In this document: positions 9,196-17,719 of the stretch, piece after piece
How positions within the stretch are numbered: position 1 is the stretch's first letter
Layout of the letters: every line of letters begins with the position of its first letter
NCBI GenBank assembly: GCA_025358085.1
Contig: JANYKT010000185.1
Coordinates: 1 to 44,722 of the forward strand
Length of the DNA stretch: 44,722 bases
Source of the DNA: Deltaproteobacteria bacterium
GTDB lineage: Bacteria; Myxococcota; Myxococcia; Myxococcales; 40CM-4-68-19
Direction: 5' to 3'
Program-made: the position numbers and the translations under genes
Notes under the pieces: model-generated
Told to the model about the DNA's origin: nothing
The model's input: the letters and a program-made list of their open reading frames with translations, nothing else
Database searches by the model: none

Positions 9196-9906
9196 TCAGC
9201 GCCGGACCGGCTTCCTCAGCGCGGGATAACGACGGCTCTCATTCCAGCACGGGACGTCGCTTGGGCGCAGCCTCCAGAAGTTCACCACCAGCGTGATGCG
9301 CAAGCGGCCGCGCGGGCCGGCGAGCGCGCGCGGACCGGGCGTGCGGCCTGCGGCATCGAGGACGCCGTGCAGCAGATCTCCGTCGAAGATCGCGTAGCGG
9401 TTGCGGCGCGGCTTCACCGCTTGCAGGCGCGTGGCCTCGCGCAGGTGCGGCCGCTGATCGGTGATGGCCAGCTGCCCGCCGCGCACCGAGTTGAAAAAGA
9501 AGACGCTCGAGATCCGCGGGTGCCGCGCGCGCGCGCCCTTCACGTCTTCGTCGAAATGGAAACCGATCGGCAGCGCTGTCGTATACGAGCGGCCGATCCA
9601 CCACTCTGCCCCGGCGGAATCGCCCGCGGCCGGGTCGCCCCCGGCGGACTGGGCACCGGCAATCTCGCGCAGTGCCAGCACCGCTTCCTCGATGGCGTTC
9701 GCGGGCGCGCTGCCTTTCGCGAGCCAGAAAGTCGTGAAATAGCTCTCGCGCAGCCGCTGATTTCCGAGCCGTGCGATCTCCGCTCTCGCGCGCCGCACGA
9801 GCGCCTCGGGAAGTGCGGAGTCAATCACGCGCGCAAGCGCCGCTTGTGCCTTGGGACTGCACTGTGGCAGATCGGCGCGAATGTCCACGGCCCCTGATTG
9901 GTCCAT
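9196..9906 (-). CDS. 2-oxoglutarate/Fe(II)-dependent oxygenase, prolyl-hydroxylase-like
   Basis: 236 residues from the ATG. The iron triad is visible: H117 and D119 in GFHFDED and the distal H180 in FDGDLLHGV, with a 2OG-binding Arg around 201-203 in RGRLRITLVVNF. A double-stranded beta-helix is implied by SVFFFNS and QLAITDQRPH strands. Such enzymes hydroxylate proteins or small molecules using oxygen and 2-oxoglutarate; the substrate here is unknown. The annotated ATG overlaps the divergent speA start by 26 bases. In-frame GTG codons at 9888 and 9828 are alternatives, and 9828 would leave room for a divergent promoter, so the start is uncertain. No signal peptide is seen, so the protein is probably cytoplasmic. 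Confidence 0.8.
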   Translation of the reverse strand: MDQSGAVDIRADLPQCSPKAQAALARVIDSALPEALVRRARAEIARLGNQRLRESYFTTFWLAKGSAPANAIEEAVLALREIAGAQSAGGDPAAGDSAGAEWWIGRSYTTALPIGFHFDEDVKGARARHPRISSVFFFNSVRGGQLAITDQRPHLREATRLQAVKPRRNRYAIFDGDLLHGVLDAAGRTPGPRALAGPRGRLRITLVVNFWRLRPSDVPCWNESRRYPALRKPVRR

Positions 9907-11800
9907 CGAAAAGGCGCTCCAGCTTTACAACATCCCCGGCTGGGGGGCGGGCTACTTCTCAATCAACGGCAAGGGGAACGTCATCGTCCATCCGCACGGC
10001 CAGCCGGGACCGGTCATCGACCTGATGGACGTGGTGGACGACATCCGCGAGCGCAAGCTCGGCTTCCCCTGCGTGGTGCGCTTCCAGGACGTGCTGCGCT
10101 CGCGCGTGAAGCAGCTCAATGAAGCGTTCCGCGCCGCCATCACGCAGCACGGCTACAAGGGTCAATACTTCGGCGTCTACCCGGTCAAGGTGAACCAGAT
10201 GCGCGAGGTGGTCGAGGAGATCCTCGACGCCGGCGCGCCTTATCACTTCGGCCTCGAGGCAGGCAGCAAGGGCGAGCTGCTCATCGTGCTTGCGCTCAAC
10301 AACGACCCGGAAGCACTGACCATCTGCAATGGCTACAAGGACGAAGAATACCTGCGGCTGGCGCTGCTCGGCCGGAAGCTCGGCCGCAAGGTGATGGTGG
10401 TGATCGAGAAGCTCTCGGAGCTGCCGCAGCTGATCCGGCTGGCCGAGGAGATGGGCGTGACGCCGCTCATTGGCCTGCGCAGCAAGCTGTCCACCAAGGG
10501 CACCGGCAAGTGGGAGTCGTCGTCCGGCGACTTCGCCAAGTTCGGCCTCACCACGCCTGAGCTGATCAAGGCGGTGGCGATGCTCAAGGAGAAGGGACTC
10601 GAAGGGCAGGCCAAGCTGTTCCATTTCCATGTCGGCTCGCAGCTGACGGACATCCGCACCGTCAAGGACGTGGTCAATGAAGGCGCGCGCATCTACGCCA
10701 AGCTGAAGAAGCTGGGGCTCGGCCTCGAGTACTTCGACTGCGGCGGCGGGCTCGGCGTGGATTACGTCGGCGTGCGCTCCACCGAGTTCATTTCGTCCCT
10801 GAACTATTCGATCGACGAGTACTGCGCGGACATCGTCTATACGGTCCAGCAGATCTGCGCGAACGAAGGCGTTCCCGAGCCGCACCTGGTCAGCGAGTCA
10901 GGCCGCGCGCTGACCGCGCATCATTCGTGCCTGGTGATGAATGTCTTCGGTCATATCGAGTTCGGCGAGCAGAACGCTGACGGGCCGCCCGCCGAGAGCG
11001 ACTCGGCCATCGTCAAGGAAATGCGCGAGATCGTCGCGGGACTGACGCCGAAGAATTCCGGCGAGACCTACCACGACGCCGTGGCCAAGAAGGAGCAGGC
11101 GCTGACCATGTTCAAGCTCGGAATCCTCGGGCTGGAAGAGCGCGCCACCGTCGAGACCCTCTTCTGGAAGTTGTGCCGCCGGCTGGTCGAGATGAACAAA
11201 AAACGCAAGCGCGCGCCGGGACAGACTCGCGACCTCGGTGACAAGCTCGCTGATCAGTACATGGCGAACTTTTCGCTCTTCCAGAGCGCGCCTGACCACT
11301 GGGCCATCAAGCAGCTTTTTCCCATCGTGCCGTTGCACCGGCACGATGAGCAGCCCACGCGCGACTCCACCATCGTGGACATCACCTGCGACTCCGATGG
11401 CAAGATCGACAGCTTCATCGAGGGCGAGACGGTGGACGAGACGCTCGCGCTTCACCCATTGCGGCCCGGCGAGCCGTACTACCTGGGCTTGTTCTTGACC
11501 GGTGCGTACCAGGACATCATGGGCGACATGCACAACCTCTTCGGGCGGGTCCATGAGGTGCATGTCTTCGTCGATGACGACGACCCCGAGGACTACTACA
11601 TCGAGGAAGTGATCCCTGGCGACACGGTGGAACGCGTGCTGGGGCGGGTGCAATACGAGCCGAGCGACCTGGCCAAGCGGATCAAGCAGGCGCTCGACGT
11701 CAAGGTGCGGGAGGGCTTGGTCAAGCCCAAAGAGAGCGTTTTGCTCACCGATTTCTACGAGAAAGCGATGCGCGGCTACACCTATCTCGCGAGCGAATAG
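9881..11800 (+). CDS. speA: Biosynthetic arginine decarboxylase (PLP-dependent)
   Basis: 639 residues, the family size. It converts arginine to agmatine, the first step of a polyamine route. The alanine-racemase-like barrel is recognisable from VYPVKVNQ with the PLP-binding lysine at about K103, the HFHVGSQ motif, the glycine-rich FDCGGGLGVDY phosphate-binding loop and the C-terminal beta domain. The opening DWSIEKALQLYNIPGWGAGYFSIN matches the usual SpeA N-terminus, which fixes the ATG at 9881 rather than the upstream in-frame codon at 9851. There is no clear ribosome site. It diverges from the 2OG oxygenase and ends 21 bases before a convergent regulator gene. No agmatinase or other polyamine gene is in the window. 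Confidence 0.95.
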   Translation: MSTAPDWSIEKALQLYNIPGWGAGYFSINGKGNVIVHPHGQPGPVIDLMDVVDDIRERKLGFPCVVRFQDVLRSRVKQLNEAFRAAITQHGYKGQYFGVYPVKVNQMREVVEEILDAGAPYHFGLEAGSKGELLIVLALNNDPEALTICNGYKDEEYLRLALLGRKLGRKVMVVIEKLSELPQLIRLAEEMGVTPLIGLRSKLSTKGTGKWESSSGDFAKFGLTTPELIKAVAMLKEKGLEGQAKLFHFHVGSQLTDIRTVKDVVNEGARIYAKLKKLGLGLEYFDCGGGLGVDYVGVRSTEFISSLNYSIDEYCADIVYTVQQICANEGVPEPHLVSESGRALTAHHSCLVMNVFGHIEFGEQNADGPPAESDSAIVKEMREIVAGLTPKNSGETYHDAVAKKEQALTMFKLGILGLEERATVETLFWKLCRRLVEMNKKRKRAPGQTRDLGDKLADQYMANFSLFQSAPDHWAIKQLFPIVPLHRHDEQPTRDSTIVDITCDSDGKIDSFIEGETVDETLALHPLRPGEPYYLGLFLTGAYQDIMGDMHNLFGRVHEVHVFVDDDDPEDYYIEEVIPGDTVERVLGRVQYEPSDLAKRIKQALDVKVREGLVKPKESVLLTDFYEKAMRGYTYLASE

Positions 11801-11821
11801 CCAAGTCCCGCTATCTTTCAC

Positions 11822-13213
11822 TCACTTTTCGGCGCTGCGCAATCCGAGCTGATCGAGCTTGCGGATGAGGCTGGACCTGGCGATTCCGAGTTCTTCGATC
11901 ATGGCGCGGCGATTCCCCTTGTTCCGATCATGAGCGGAGCGAATGGCTGCCTCCTCCAGCGAAGCGAGGGACCTGCCTCTCAGGTCGATGACCTCGGTGA
12001 GCTCAGGGAGGGCCACGGCCGCTTGGTGGGACTGATCAACCAACACCGGGACCGGATACTCGAGAGTTTCCTCCGCGCAGCGTGGCTGCCAGGTCGGATC
12101 GCCGTCGAAGTGGATGCAGCTCCCGCGGATGAGCGGCGAGTCGCTGAGCAGCACCGCGAGGTGCACCGTGTGCCGCAGTTCGCGCGCGTTGCCGGGCCAC
12201 AGGTGCGAGAGCAGCGCCGCGCGCGCGTCGGGAGCGAAGCTGCGCTGGACGCCGTCGGCCAGGCCTGAGAGGAAATGCTCGGCGAGCGGCAGGATGTCGT
12301 GCGGCCGTTCGCGCAGGGGCGGCAGCGTCACGGTCACGCCGCGGAGGCGGTAGTAGAGGTCCTCGCGGAACGAGCCCTCGCGCACCCGCGCCCGCAGATC
12401 GCGGTGCGTGGCGCAGACGATGCGCACGTCAACGTTCCGCCCGCGCGGCGCGCCCACCGGCTTGATTTCTCCCGACTCCAGCGCGCGCAGCAGCTTGACC
12501 TGCAGCGAGAGCGGCAGGTCGCCGATTTCATCGAGGAAGAGCGTGCCTCCGTCGGCAGCGCCGAACGCGCCCGGCGCGCTCCCGATGGCGCCGGTGAAGG
12601 AGCCCTTCTCGTGGCCGAACAGCTCCGCCTCGGCGAGCTCGTGCGCGATGGCGCCGCAATTGACCGCCACGAAGGGCCCCTGCGCGCGCGGAGAGAGGTC
12701 GTGCACGGCGCGCGCAGCCACCTCCTTGCCGCTGCCGCTTTCACCCAGGATGGTGACCGGCAACTTCGAGGGGGCCGCGCGCCGCAGCAGCTCCAGCACC
12801 GGGGCAAGCGCCGGGTCGCGCGAAATGAGGCCGGGTAGAGAGACGGGCCTGCGCAGCTGCTCGAGATCGACGGCCAGCTGGTGGCTCCCGATCCTGAGCA
12901 CCGAGCCCACGCTCAACTCGGCCTCGGAGACGCGCATCCCGTCGACGCGGGTGCCGTTGGTGGACCCCAGGTCGCGAACGATCAAGCGGCCGTTGCGCGC
13001 CTGGACCCGGCAGTGGAAAGACGAGACGAACCGATCCTCGAGCACCAGGTCGTTGCCTGGATTGGCGCCGATGCTGACCGGCTCGCGGCCCAGCGCGCAG
13101 CTCTGTCGGGAACCCCAGCGCAGCACCAGTCCGGGCGGCGGCAGAGATTCGGGACGGCCGTCGGCGGTGACGCGCGAAGGCATCTCTTCCAGCACCAAGA
13201 TCGCTTCGGCCAT
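11822..13213 (-). CDS. FHA-domain sigma-54-dependent transcriptional activator
   Basis: 463 residues. An N-terminal FHA domain (about 40-115, with [10 protein letters not shown]) replaces the receiver domain. A sigma-54 AAA+ domain follows: Walker A GESGSGKE at 157-164, GSFTGA at 204-209, Walker [14 protein letters not shown]-terminal Fis helix-turn-helix ends the protein. This architecture is abundant in myxobacteria, where the FHA part reads phosphothreonine from Ser/Thr kinases. Here the conserved FHA arginine after the IG is replaced (SIGANPGND), and the usual S-R-x-H reads SSFH, so phosphopeptide binding may be weak or altered. The ATG at 13213 follows a GGGAG box eight bases upstream and is preferred over a longer frame start at 13273. 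A dyad lies 70-94 bases upstream. Confidence 0.92.
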   Translation of the reverse strand: MAEAILVLEEMPSRVTADGRPESLPPPGLVLRWGSRQSCALGREPVSIGANPGNDLVLEDRFVSSFHCRVQARNGRLIVRDLGSTNGTRVDGMRVSEAELSVGSVLRIGSHQLAVDLEQLRRPVSLPGLISRDPALAPVLELLRRAAPSKLPVTILGESGSGKEVAARAVHDLSPRAQGPFVAVNCGAIAHELAEAELFGHEKGSFTGAIGSAPGAFGAADGGTLFLDEIGDLPLSLQVKLLRALESGEIKPVGAPRGRNVDVRIVCATHRDLRARVREGSFREDLYYRLRGVTVTLPPLRERPHDILPLAEHFLSGLADGVQRSFAPDARAALLSHLWPGNARELRHTVHLAVLLSDSPLIRGSCIHFDGDPTWQPRCAEETLEYPVPVLVDQSHQAAVALPELTEVIDLRGRSLASLEEAAIRSAHDRNKGNRRAMIEELGIARSSLIRKLDQLGLRSAEK

Positions 13214-13282
13214 GGCGGCATCTCCCAAGTGGTTCGCCTTGAGAAGACGCAGCCCGCGCGTTCGCGCCGCCACGCCTCCGAT

Positions 13283-13307
13283 GGTTGCCGATGTCGGATC
13301 GTCAACC
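13283..13307. promoter_or_regulatory. Imperfect 10-bp inverted repeat upstream of the FHA activator
   Basis: GGTTGCCGAT (13283-13292) and ATCGTCAACC (13298-13307) are complementary at nine of ten positions, around a five-base centre. The site is 70-94 bases upstream of the ATG at 13213, in the 161-base gap before the next gene. That distance suits an upstream activating site for an enhancer-binding protein, perhaps for autoregulation. This is inference from symmetry and position only. Confidence 0.35.
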
Positions 13308-13374
13308 GATGGCCGCGCCCCGCGGAGAGCGGGATCGCGTCAGGCCGCGCTGACTCCGACCGCCGCGGTACCTC

Positions 13375-14886
13375 TCATTGGCAGGCCTCGATCAAGTCGG
13401 CAATCAGCGGGTCAACTGAGCACAGAGAACCCAATTCGGCGAAGAGGTCGGCGACCGAGGGCCGGCCGCCGCGGTTCCACATTCCCTGCAGCGGCGCGAG
13501 CGAGCGGGGGTTGCGCCAGAAGTCTTCGTCGAACTCCTCGCGCAGCCTTGCGCGGACCTGTGAGGCGAGCGCGAGCCCACGCAGCTCGGCCCAGCCGCAC
13601 AGCCACGGATCGATCTCGCGCAGAGAGAGACCCGCGGGCAAGTCGGCGCCGCTGGCGCGCAGGTAGAGGTCGCGTACGGTCTGGCCAGCGCGCGCGCCGA
13701 AGCCGGTCTCGTGGGCCTCGAGCGAGCCCAGCGTGCGCGCCGCGGCGAGGCGCGCGTCGAGCACGAAGGCGTAGGCGATGGCGCGCTCGTCGTCGCGGCG
13801 CAGGTCGGTACGGGCGCAGCGCCGCAGCCATTCGGGCTCGCGCACGAGCGACGCGAAGACCGCGCTGCAGGCGAACGGCAGTCCCGGATCGCAGAGCCAG
13901 AGATCTTCCGGCGGCGCGTCGCCCGGCGGACCTGTGCGCAGCTGGCCAACCCCGAGCGACCCCAAGAGCTGCGAAAGTCCGCGCGGGCCCTCTTCCGGGA
14001 CCAGCACGATCCGCACCTCGTCGGGCGGATCGACCGCGACCGCATGCGCACCGGCCGGGCGCAGCGGCGCGTCTTCATCGTCCAGGCGGATGGCGCGCCC
14101 GGCGTCGAGGTCGAGCCGCAGCATCTCGGACCAGCGCCGGCAGGTGCGCAGCAGCTCGCCGCGCGGAAAGGCGCTTGCGAAGAGCGGCGCGTGAACCAGG
14201 TGCAGCACATCGTGGCGCTCGGCCCCGCGCTCGACCCCCGCGTGCCGCTCCAGGAGCCACTGTCCAAGATCGCCCGCGATTCCGTCGGTCGCGCGCAGCA
14301 GCTTCTCCGCAGCGGCACGCGGCGCGCCGGTCGGAGCCAGGCTCCAGCCGCGCTCCTGCAATGCCACCGCGGCGACGGCCGGGTCACCCAGCTTGAGTTC
14401 GCCGAGCGCCGCTTGCGCCGCATCGAACACCCCGCTCAGCGGACCATCCGACTCGACCTCCGCCAGCGCGCGCTCAAGCTCGCCTCGCCGCTGCCGCTCG
14501 CGCAACAGCGGCAACATCCGCTCCACCTGCACCGGCGGCAGCGCGCCATGCAGTCCCGCGTCGCCCGGCGGCCGCACCGAAGGCCGCCGCTCCGCGTCGA
14601 GCAGTTCCTGCGCCGCGCCTGGCTCGAGCCCGAGCGCCCGCGCGCGGACGAGAAAATCGCGCAGACCCGCCAGCCGCGCGGTCCGGCCGGGCTTGCCGTC
14701 GGAGTTCGCCAGCTCTTCGCACGCCTGCGCGAGGCCGTCGCCCGAAGTCGCCAGCCGGTGCTCCCGAACGATCGCAGTCAGGGTCTGGGGAGAGGGACCA
14801 CCCGTCGCGCGCGCAAGCTCAACGCGCGCGAGCGCCGCCGCGAGCGCAACCGCGGCAGCCCGTAGCTGTTCCATCTCCTGGAGCAC
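13375..14886 (-). CDS. Unrecognised 503-residue protein
   Basis: No family is recognised with confidence. The protein is Ala/Leu/Arg-rich and mostly helical, with no signal peptide or membrane segment. The C-terminal stretch (WAELRGLALASQV, then FDEDFWRNPRSLAPLQGMW, then ADLFAELG) resembles the helical tail of large metallopeptidase-like proteins, but no HExxH is present; the nearest His-rich segment is ERHDVLHLVHAP. It may therefore be a degenerate, non-enzymatic relative, or something unrelated. The gene follows sod on the same strand. Either the GTG at 14886 or the ATG at 14874 could start it, and neither has a well-spaced ribosome site. Codon use is like the neighbours, so the gene looks resident. 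Confidence 0.72.
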   Translation of the reverse strand: MLQEMEQLRAAAVALAAALARVELARATGGPSPQTLTAIVREHRLATSGDGLAQACEELANSDGKPGRTARLAGLRDFLVRARALGLEPGAAQELLDAERRPSVRPPGDAGLHGALPPVQVERMLPLLRERQRRGELERALAEVESDGPLSGVFDAAQAALGELKLGDPAVAAVALQERGWSLAPTGAPRAAAEKLLRATDGIAGDLGQWLLERHAGVERGAERHDVLHLVHAPLFASAFPRGELLRTCRRWSEMLRLDLDAGRAIRLDDEDAPLRPAGAHAVAVDPPDEVRIVLVPEEGPRGLSQLLGSLGVGQLRTGPPGDAPPEDLWLCDPGLPFACSAVFASLVREPEWLRRCARTDLRRDDERAIAYAFVLDARLAAARTLGSLEAHETGFGARAGQTVRDLYLRASGADLPAGLSLREIDPWLCGWAELRGLALASQVRARLREEFDEDFWRNPRSLAPLQGMWNRGGRPSVADLFAELGSLCSVDPLIADLIEACQ

Positions 14887-14895
14887 CGCCGGTAC

Positions 14896-15492
14896 TTACT
14901 TGATCAGGCGCGCCCCGCAAGCCTTGTAATCGAGGTTGCGGAAATAGGCATCGATGTACTTCGCGCGCTCGGTCGGCTTGTAATCGGGGACGAAGGCATG
15001 CTCCCAGCAATCCATGACCACGATCGGCCGATAGCCCGCCGGGTGTCCGCCCTGGTGCAGCTCAATCCAGCGATTGGTGATGTTGCCGTTCAACGGGTCG
15101 CGGAACGCGATGGCCCAGCCTACTCCGCGCATGGCCGCGACGGCCTTGAAGTCGGCCAGCCAGGCGTCCACCGAGCCGAACGACTCCGCGACGGCCTTGC
15201 CGAGCAGGGAGTCCTTCTCCAGCGGCTCCGGCTCAGGCGAAAGGTTATCGAAATAGAATTCGTGCAGAATCGCGCCGTTGGTTTCGAATCCCAGCCGGCG
15301 CGTCAGCTCGGCATACGCGGGGTTGGTGCCGGCCGCTTTTCCGGTCTTCGCCAACCCCTCGAGTTCGTCAATGATCAGGTTCGAATTCTTGACGTAGCCC
15401 TCATACAACTTGATGTGGTCCTGCAGCAGCGCATCCGAGATCCCCGAAAGGCCCTTCAGCTTCGGGAACTGCCTGGCTTCGTATCGTTTCAT
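14896..15492 (-). CDS. sodB: Fe/Mn superoxide dismutase
   Basis: 198 residues, the standard length. It converts superoxide to peroxide and oxygen. The metal ligands are H26 in QDHIKLYEGYV, H77 in AILHEFYF, D161 and H165 in VMDCWEHAF. The sequence lacks an export signal, so the enzyme is cytoplasmic. Iron versus manganese cannot be told from the sequence, and the symbol is therefore tentative. The 5' leader contains a 6-bp stem (CCTGCG and CGCAGG, 15501-15518) just before the start, and the next gene, on the same strand, follows within 10 to 22 bases, so the two may be cotranscribed. Confidence 0.95.
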   Translation of the reverse strand: MKRYEARQFPKLKGLSGISDALLQDHIKLYEGYVKNSNLIIDELEGLAKTGKAAGTNPAYAELTRRLGFETNGAILHEFYFDNLSPEPEPLEKDSLLGKAVAESFGSVDAWLADFKAVAAMRGVGWAIAFRDPLNGNITNRWIELHQGGHPAGYRPIVVMDCWEHAFVPDYKPTERAKYIDAYFRNLDYKACGARLIK

Positions 15493-15500
15493 CTAGCGAA

Positions 15501-15518
15501 CCTGCGCACTTTCGCAGG
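15501..15518. promoter_or_regulatory. Small inverted repeat in the sod leader
   Basis: CCTGCG at 15501-15506 and CGCAGG at 15513-15518 form a perfect 6-bp inverted repeat with a six-base spacer, 9-26 bases upstream of the sod ATG. It could be an operator or a leader hairpin near the ribosome site, which otherwise lacks a Shine-Dalgarno sequence. Confidence 0.3.
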
Positions 15519-15537
15519 GGGCGCAACCGGCTTTCAA

Positions 15538-15566
15538 TTGCGCTCATAGCCAAACGAAACTAAGCT
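15538..15566 (+). promoter_or_regulatory. Candidate sigma-70-type promoter for the urate-oxidase-N gene
   Basis: TTGCGC (15538-15543) and TAAGCT (15561-15566) are separated by exactly 17 bases, 33 bases ahead of the ATG at 15600. The ribosome site GAGGGAG precedes that ATG at suitable spacing. The boxes match consensus only partly. Confidence 0.35.
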
Positions 15567-15599
15567 GCCCGCCTTCCGAGCTGCCGAGGGAGCGCACGA

Positions 15600-16382
15600 A
15601 TGGATCCGAACCTCACCGAGTACCTGAATCTTGTCTTCCGCTGGGTCCACGTCGCCGCCAGCATCATGTGGATCGGCCATCTCTGGTTCTTCAACTTCGT
15701 GAACGCGCAGGTCGCCAAGACCTATACGCCCGAGAGCAAGAAGCAGGTCGTGCCCGAGCTCATGCCGCGCGCGCTTTACTGGTTCCGCTGGGGCGCCGCG
15801 TACACCTGGGTCACGGGATTCCTGCTCCTCTTCCTCGTGTACTGGATGGGGGGCGTCATGATCAACGACTCGGCCCACATGGGCCCGCACGCCATCGGCG
15901 GCATTGGCCTCCTCGCCATCATCATCGGCTTCGTCGTCTATGACTTGATGTGGAAGTCGATGAAGAACGAGAAGGCCGGAGTGGTCATCTCCTTCCTTCT
16001 CACCGCCGCGTTCGCCTTCGGCCTGTCCAGGCTGGGCATGTCCGGCCGCGCGGTCTTCATCCACGTCGGCGTTCTCTTCGGGACCATCATGGCGGCGAAT
16101 GTCTGGATGCGGATCTGGCCGGCGCAGCGCAAGATCATCGCTGGCATCAAAGGCACCTCGCCCGCGCCCGATGCCTCCGTTGCGGCCATGGCTGGCCTGC
16201 GCTCCAAGCACAACACCTATATGAGCGTGCCGCTGATTCTCACCATGCTCTCGAGCCACTTCCCCACCGTCTACGGCAACGACAACGGCTGGGCGACCCT
16301 GATGGTGCTCATCGCCGTCGGCTGGGCGGCCACCAAACTCCTTTACATCAAGGCGGCGTCGGCGGCGCCGGGGCAGTATTAG
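15600..16382 (+). CDS. Urate-oxidase N-terminal (PuuD-type) membrane protein without cytochrome domain
   Basis: 260 residues with about seven to eight hydrophobic helices. Family marks include YLNLVFRWVHVAASIMWIG, MPRALYWFRWGAAYTWVTG and SKHNTYMSVPLILTMLSSHF. PuuD proteins of this family oxidise urate at the membrane and usually carry a C-terminal cytochrome c domain; here the protein stops after the membrane part and there is no CXXCH. It may donate electrons to another carrier, or do something other than urate oxidation. A cupin gene follows after six bases and is probably cotranscribed. No other purine catabolism gene is in the window. Confidence 0.85.
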   Translation: MDPNLTEYLNLVFRWVHVAASIMWIGHLWFFNFVNAQVAKTYTPESKKQVVPELMPRALYWFRWGAAYTWVTGFLLLFLVYWMGGVMINDSAHMGPHAIGGIGLLAIIIGFVVYDLMWKSMKNEKAGVVISFLLTAAFAFGLSRLGMSGRAVFIHVGVLFGTIMAANVWMRIWPAQRKIIAGIKGTSPAPDASVAAMAGLRSKHNTYMSVPLILTMLSSHFPTVYGNDNGWATLMVLIAVGWAATKLLYIKAASAAPGQY

Positions 16383-16388
16383 GTCCTC

Positions 16389-16739
16389 ATGCAGAGCCTG
16401 AACCTGATCACCGACGCCCGCTTTACCGACGACAAGCCCAATACGCTGCACGCCGTGAAGACCGATCAGCTGCTGATTGACGGCCTCTACCTCAAGCCGG
16501 GACAGCGCACGGGCTGGCACAAGCAGCCCGACGCCGACCGCGCCTTCATCTGCGTGCAGGGCACCGGCGAGCTGGTGCTGGAGACCATTGCGGTCGGCAA
16601 TGAGCTGCGCATCGCGCTCTCGGCGGGCGCGGTGGCCCTCGCTCCTCGCGGCGTGTTTCACGAGGTGGTGGCGGGCGCGCAGGGCATGGTTTGCTCCGCG
16701 CTGTCGAAGTTCCCGGTCCGTGTCATCGAAAAGGGTTGA
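16389..16739 (+). CDS. Small cupin-domain protein
   Basis: 116 residues forming a single cupin barrel. Motif 1 is seen as GWHKQPDADRAFICVQGTGEL and motif 2 as LAPRGVFHEVVAG. His in GWHK, Asp/Glu residues and the His in VFHE could bind one metal ion. Its function is not predictable from sequence; such proteins act as isomerases, dioxygenases or sensors. The gene begins six bases after the urate-oxidase-N-type gene and ends 17 bases before rluA, so it lies in an operon-like run. Confidence 0.8.
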   Translation: MQSLNLITDARFTDDKPNTLHAVKTDQLLIDGLYLKPGQRTGWHKQPDADRAFICVQGTGELVLETIAVGNELRIALSAGAVALAPRGVFHEVVAGAQGMVCSALSKFPVRVIEKG

Positions 16740-16756
16740 AGTCGAAATTTGAAGTC

Positions 16757-17656
16757 GTGACCAGGCCCGCTCCATCGAGGCTGAAGCTATCGGCGACGGC
16801 GGGGGACGCGGGCCTGACGCTGGTCGCGTTTCTGATCGCGCGCGGCGGGATCTCCGCAGCGGATGCGAGCGCGGCCATCGTGCGCGGCGGCGCCTTCCTG
16901 CGCGGGAAGCGCGAGAAAGATCCGCAGGCTCCCGTGCAGAAGGGGGACCGGGTCGAGGTGCAGCTGCGCGCTCCCGGGCCGCCGTCGCCGTTGGGACGCG
17001 AGCGGATTTTGCACCTTGATGAGCAGGTGGTCGCCATCGACAAACCGGCAGGTGTGAGCGCGCAGGAGGACCGCGCTGGCGGCGACGCGTTGCCTGAACT
17101 GTGCACGGCGCTGCTCGGGGCGCCCGCCTACCTTGTGCACCGGCTCGACCGTGGGACGACCGGCGTGACGCTGCTCGCGCGGACCCGGAGCGCTCATGCG
17201 TTTCTGCTAGAGGAATTCCGCGAACGGCGGGTGCGCAAGGAGTACCGCGCGCTGGTCCTGCAAGCGCCCCGTGAAGGTGTCGTCGATTTAGCTCTCGGCC
17301 CGGACCCGCGCGGACAGGGGCTGCGTCGAGTGGATCCGCTCGGCGATCCCTCGCGCACGCGGTTCGCGGTCCTGGAGAAGCTGCGGCGCGGGGCGCTGGT
17401 CGCCTGCTTCCCCGAGACTGGCCGCACGCACCAGATCCGCGTGCACCTCCGCGAGCTGGGGGCGCCGCTCCTGGGCGACACGCGCTATGGCGGCGCGGCG
17501 CAGGTCTCGCGCGAAGACGGGGCGCGCCTTCAAGTCTCGCGGCCCTTGTTGCATGCTCTCTCGGTGGAGCTCAGGCATCCGAGCGGGGGCAAGCTCGGCG
17601 TCCGGGCGCCCGAGCCAGCGGATTTCGCCGAAGCCACGCAGTGGCTGCGCTCCTGA
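16757..17656 (+). CDS. RluA-family pseudouridine synthase
   Basis: 299 residues from the GTG. An N-terminal S4-like RNA-binding part (VAFLIARGGISAADASAAI, KGDRVEV) precedes the catalytic domain with the signature HRLDRGTTGV, whose Asp (about residue 131) attacks the uridine. The later GRTHQIRVHLRELGAPLLGD motif is also typical. The target RNA (rRNA or tRNA) cannot be told. The start is uncertain: the frame stays open upstream into the cupin gene, but the GTG at 16757 lies just after the cupin stop. The codon before the protein core has no strong ribosome site, so coupling to the cupin gene is possible. Confidence 0.9.
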   Translation: MTRPAPSRLKLSATAGDAGLTLVAFLIARGGISAADASAAIVRGGAFLRGKREKDPQAPVQKGDRVEVQLRAPGPPSPLGRERILHLDEQVVAIDKPAGVSAQEDRAGGDALPELCTALLGAPAYLVHRLDRGTTGVTLLARTRSAHAFLLEEFRERRVRKEYRALVLQAPREGVVDLALGPDPRGQGLRRVDPLGDPSRTRFAVLEKLRRGALVACFPETGRTHQIRVHLRELGAPLLGDTRYGGAAQVSREDGARLQVSRPLLHALSVELRHPSGGKLGVRAPEPADFAEATQWLRS

Positions 17657-17659
17657 GCG

Positions 17660-17688
17660 TTGAAAGAGCCTGGAGCCTCTGTTAGACC
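17660..17688 (+). promoter_or_regulatory. Candidate sigma-70-type promoter for the histone-fold gene
   Basis: TTGAAA (17660-17665) and TAGACC (17683-17688) stand 17 bases apart, starting four bases after the rluA stop. Transcription would begin about 25 bases before the ATG at 17720. The minus-35 box is good and the minus-10 box weak. Confidence 0.35.
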
Positions 17689-17719
17689 CGCCACGCTGTC
17701 GAACCTGTACGGAGGCGCA

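Noticed and set aside
10898-11821. Leftward open frame opposite speA
   Set aside because: Shadow of a conserved decarboxylase gene; no recognisable protein features.
17660-17719. N-terminal extension of the histone-fold protein
   Set aside because: The in-frame TTG at 17660 lacks a ribosome site, while the ATG at 17720 has a GGAGG box and fits the family length.
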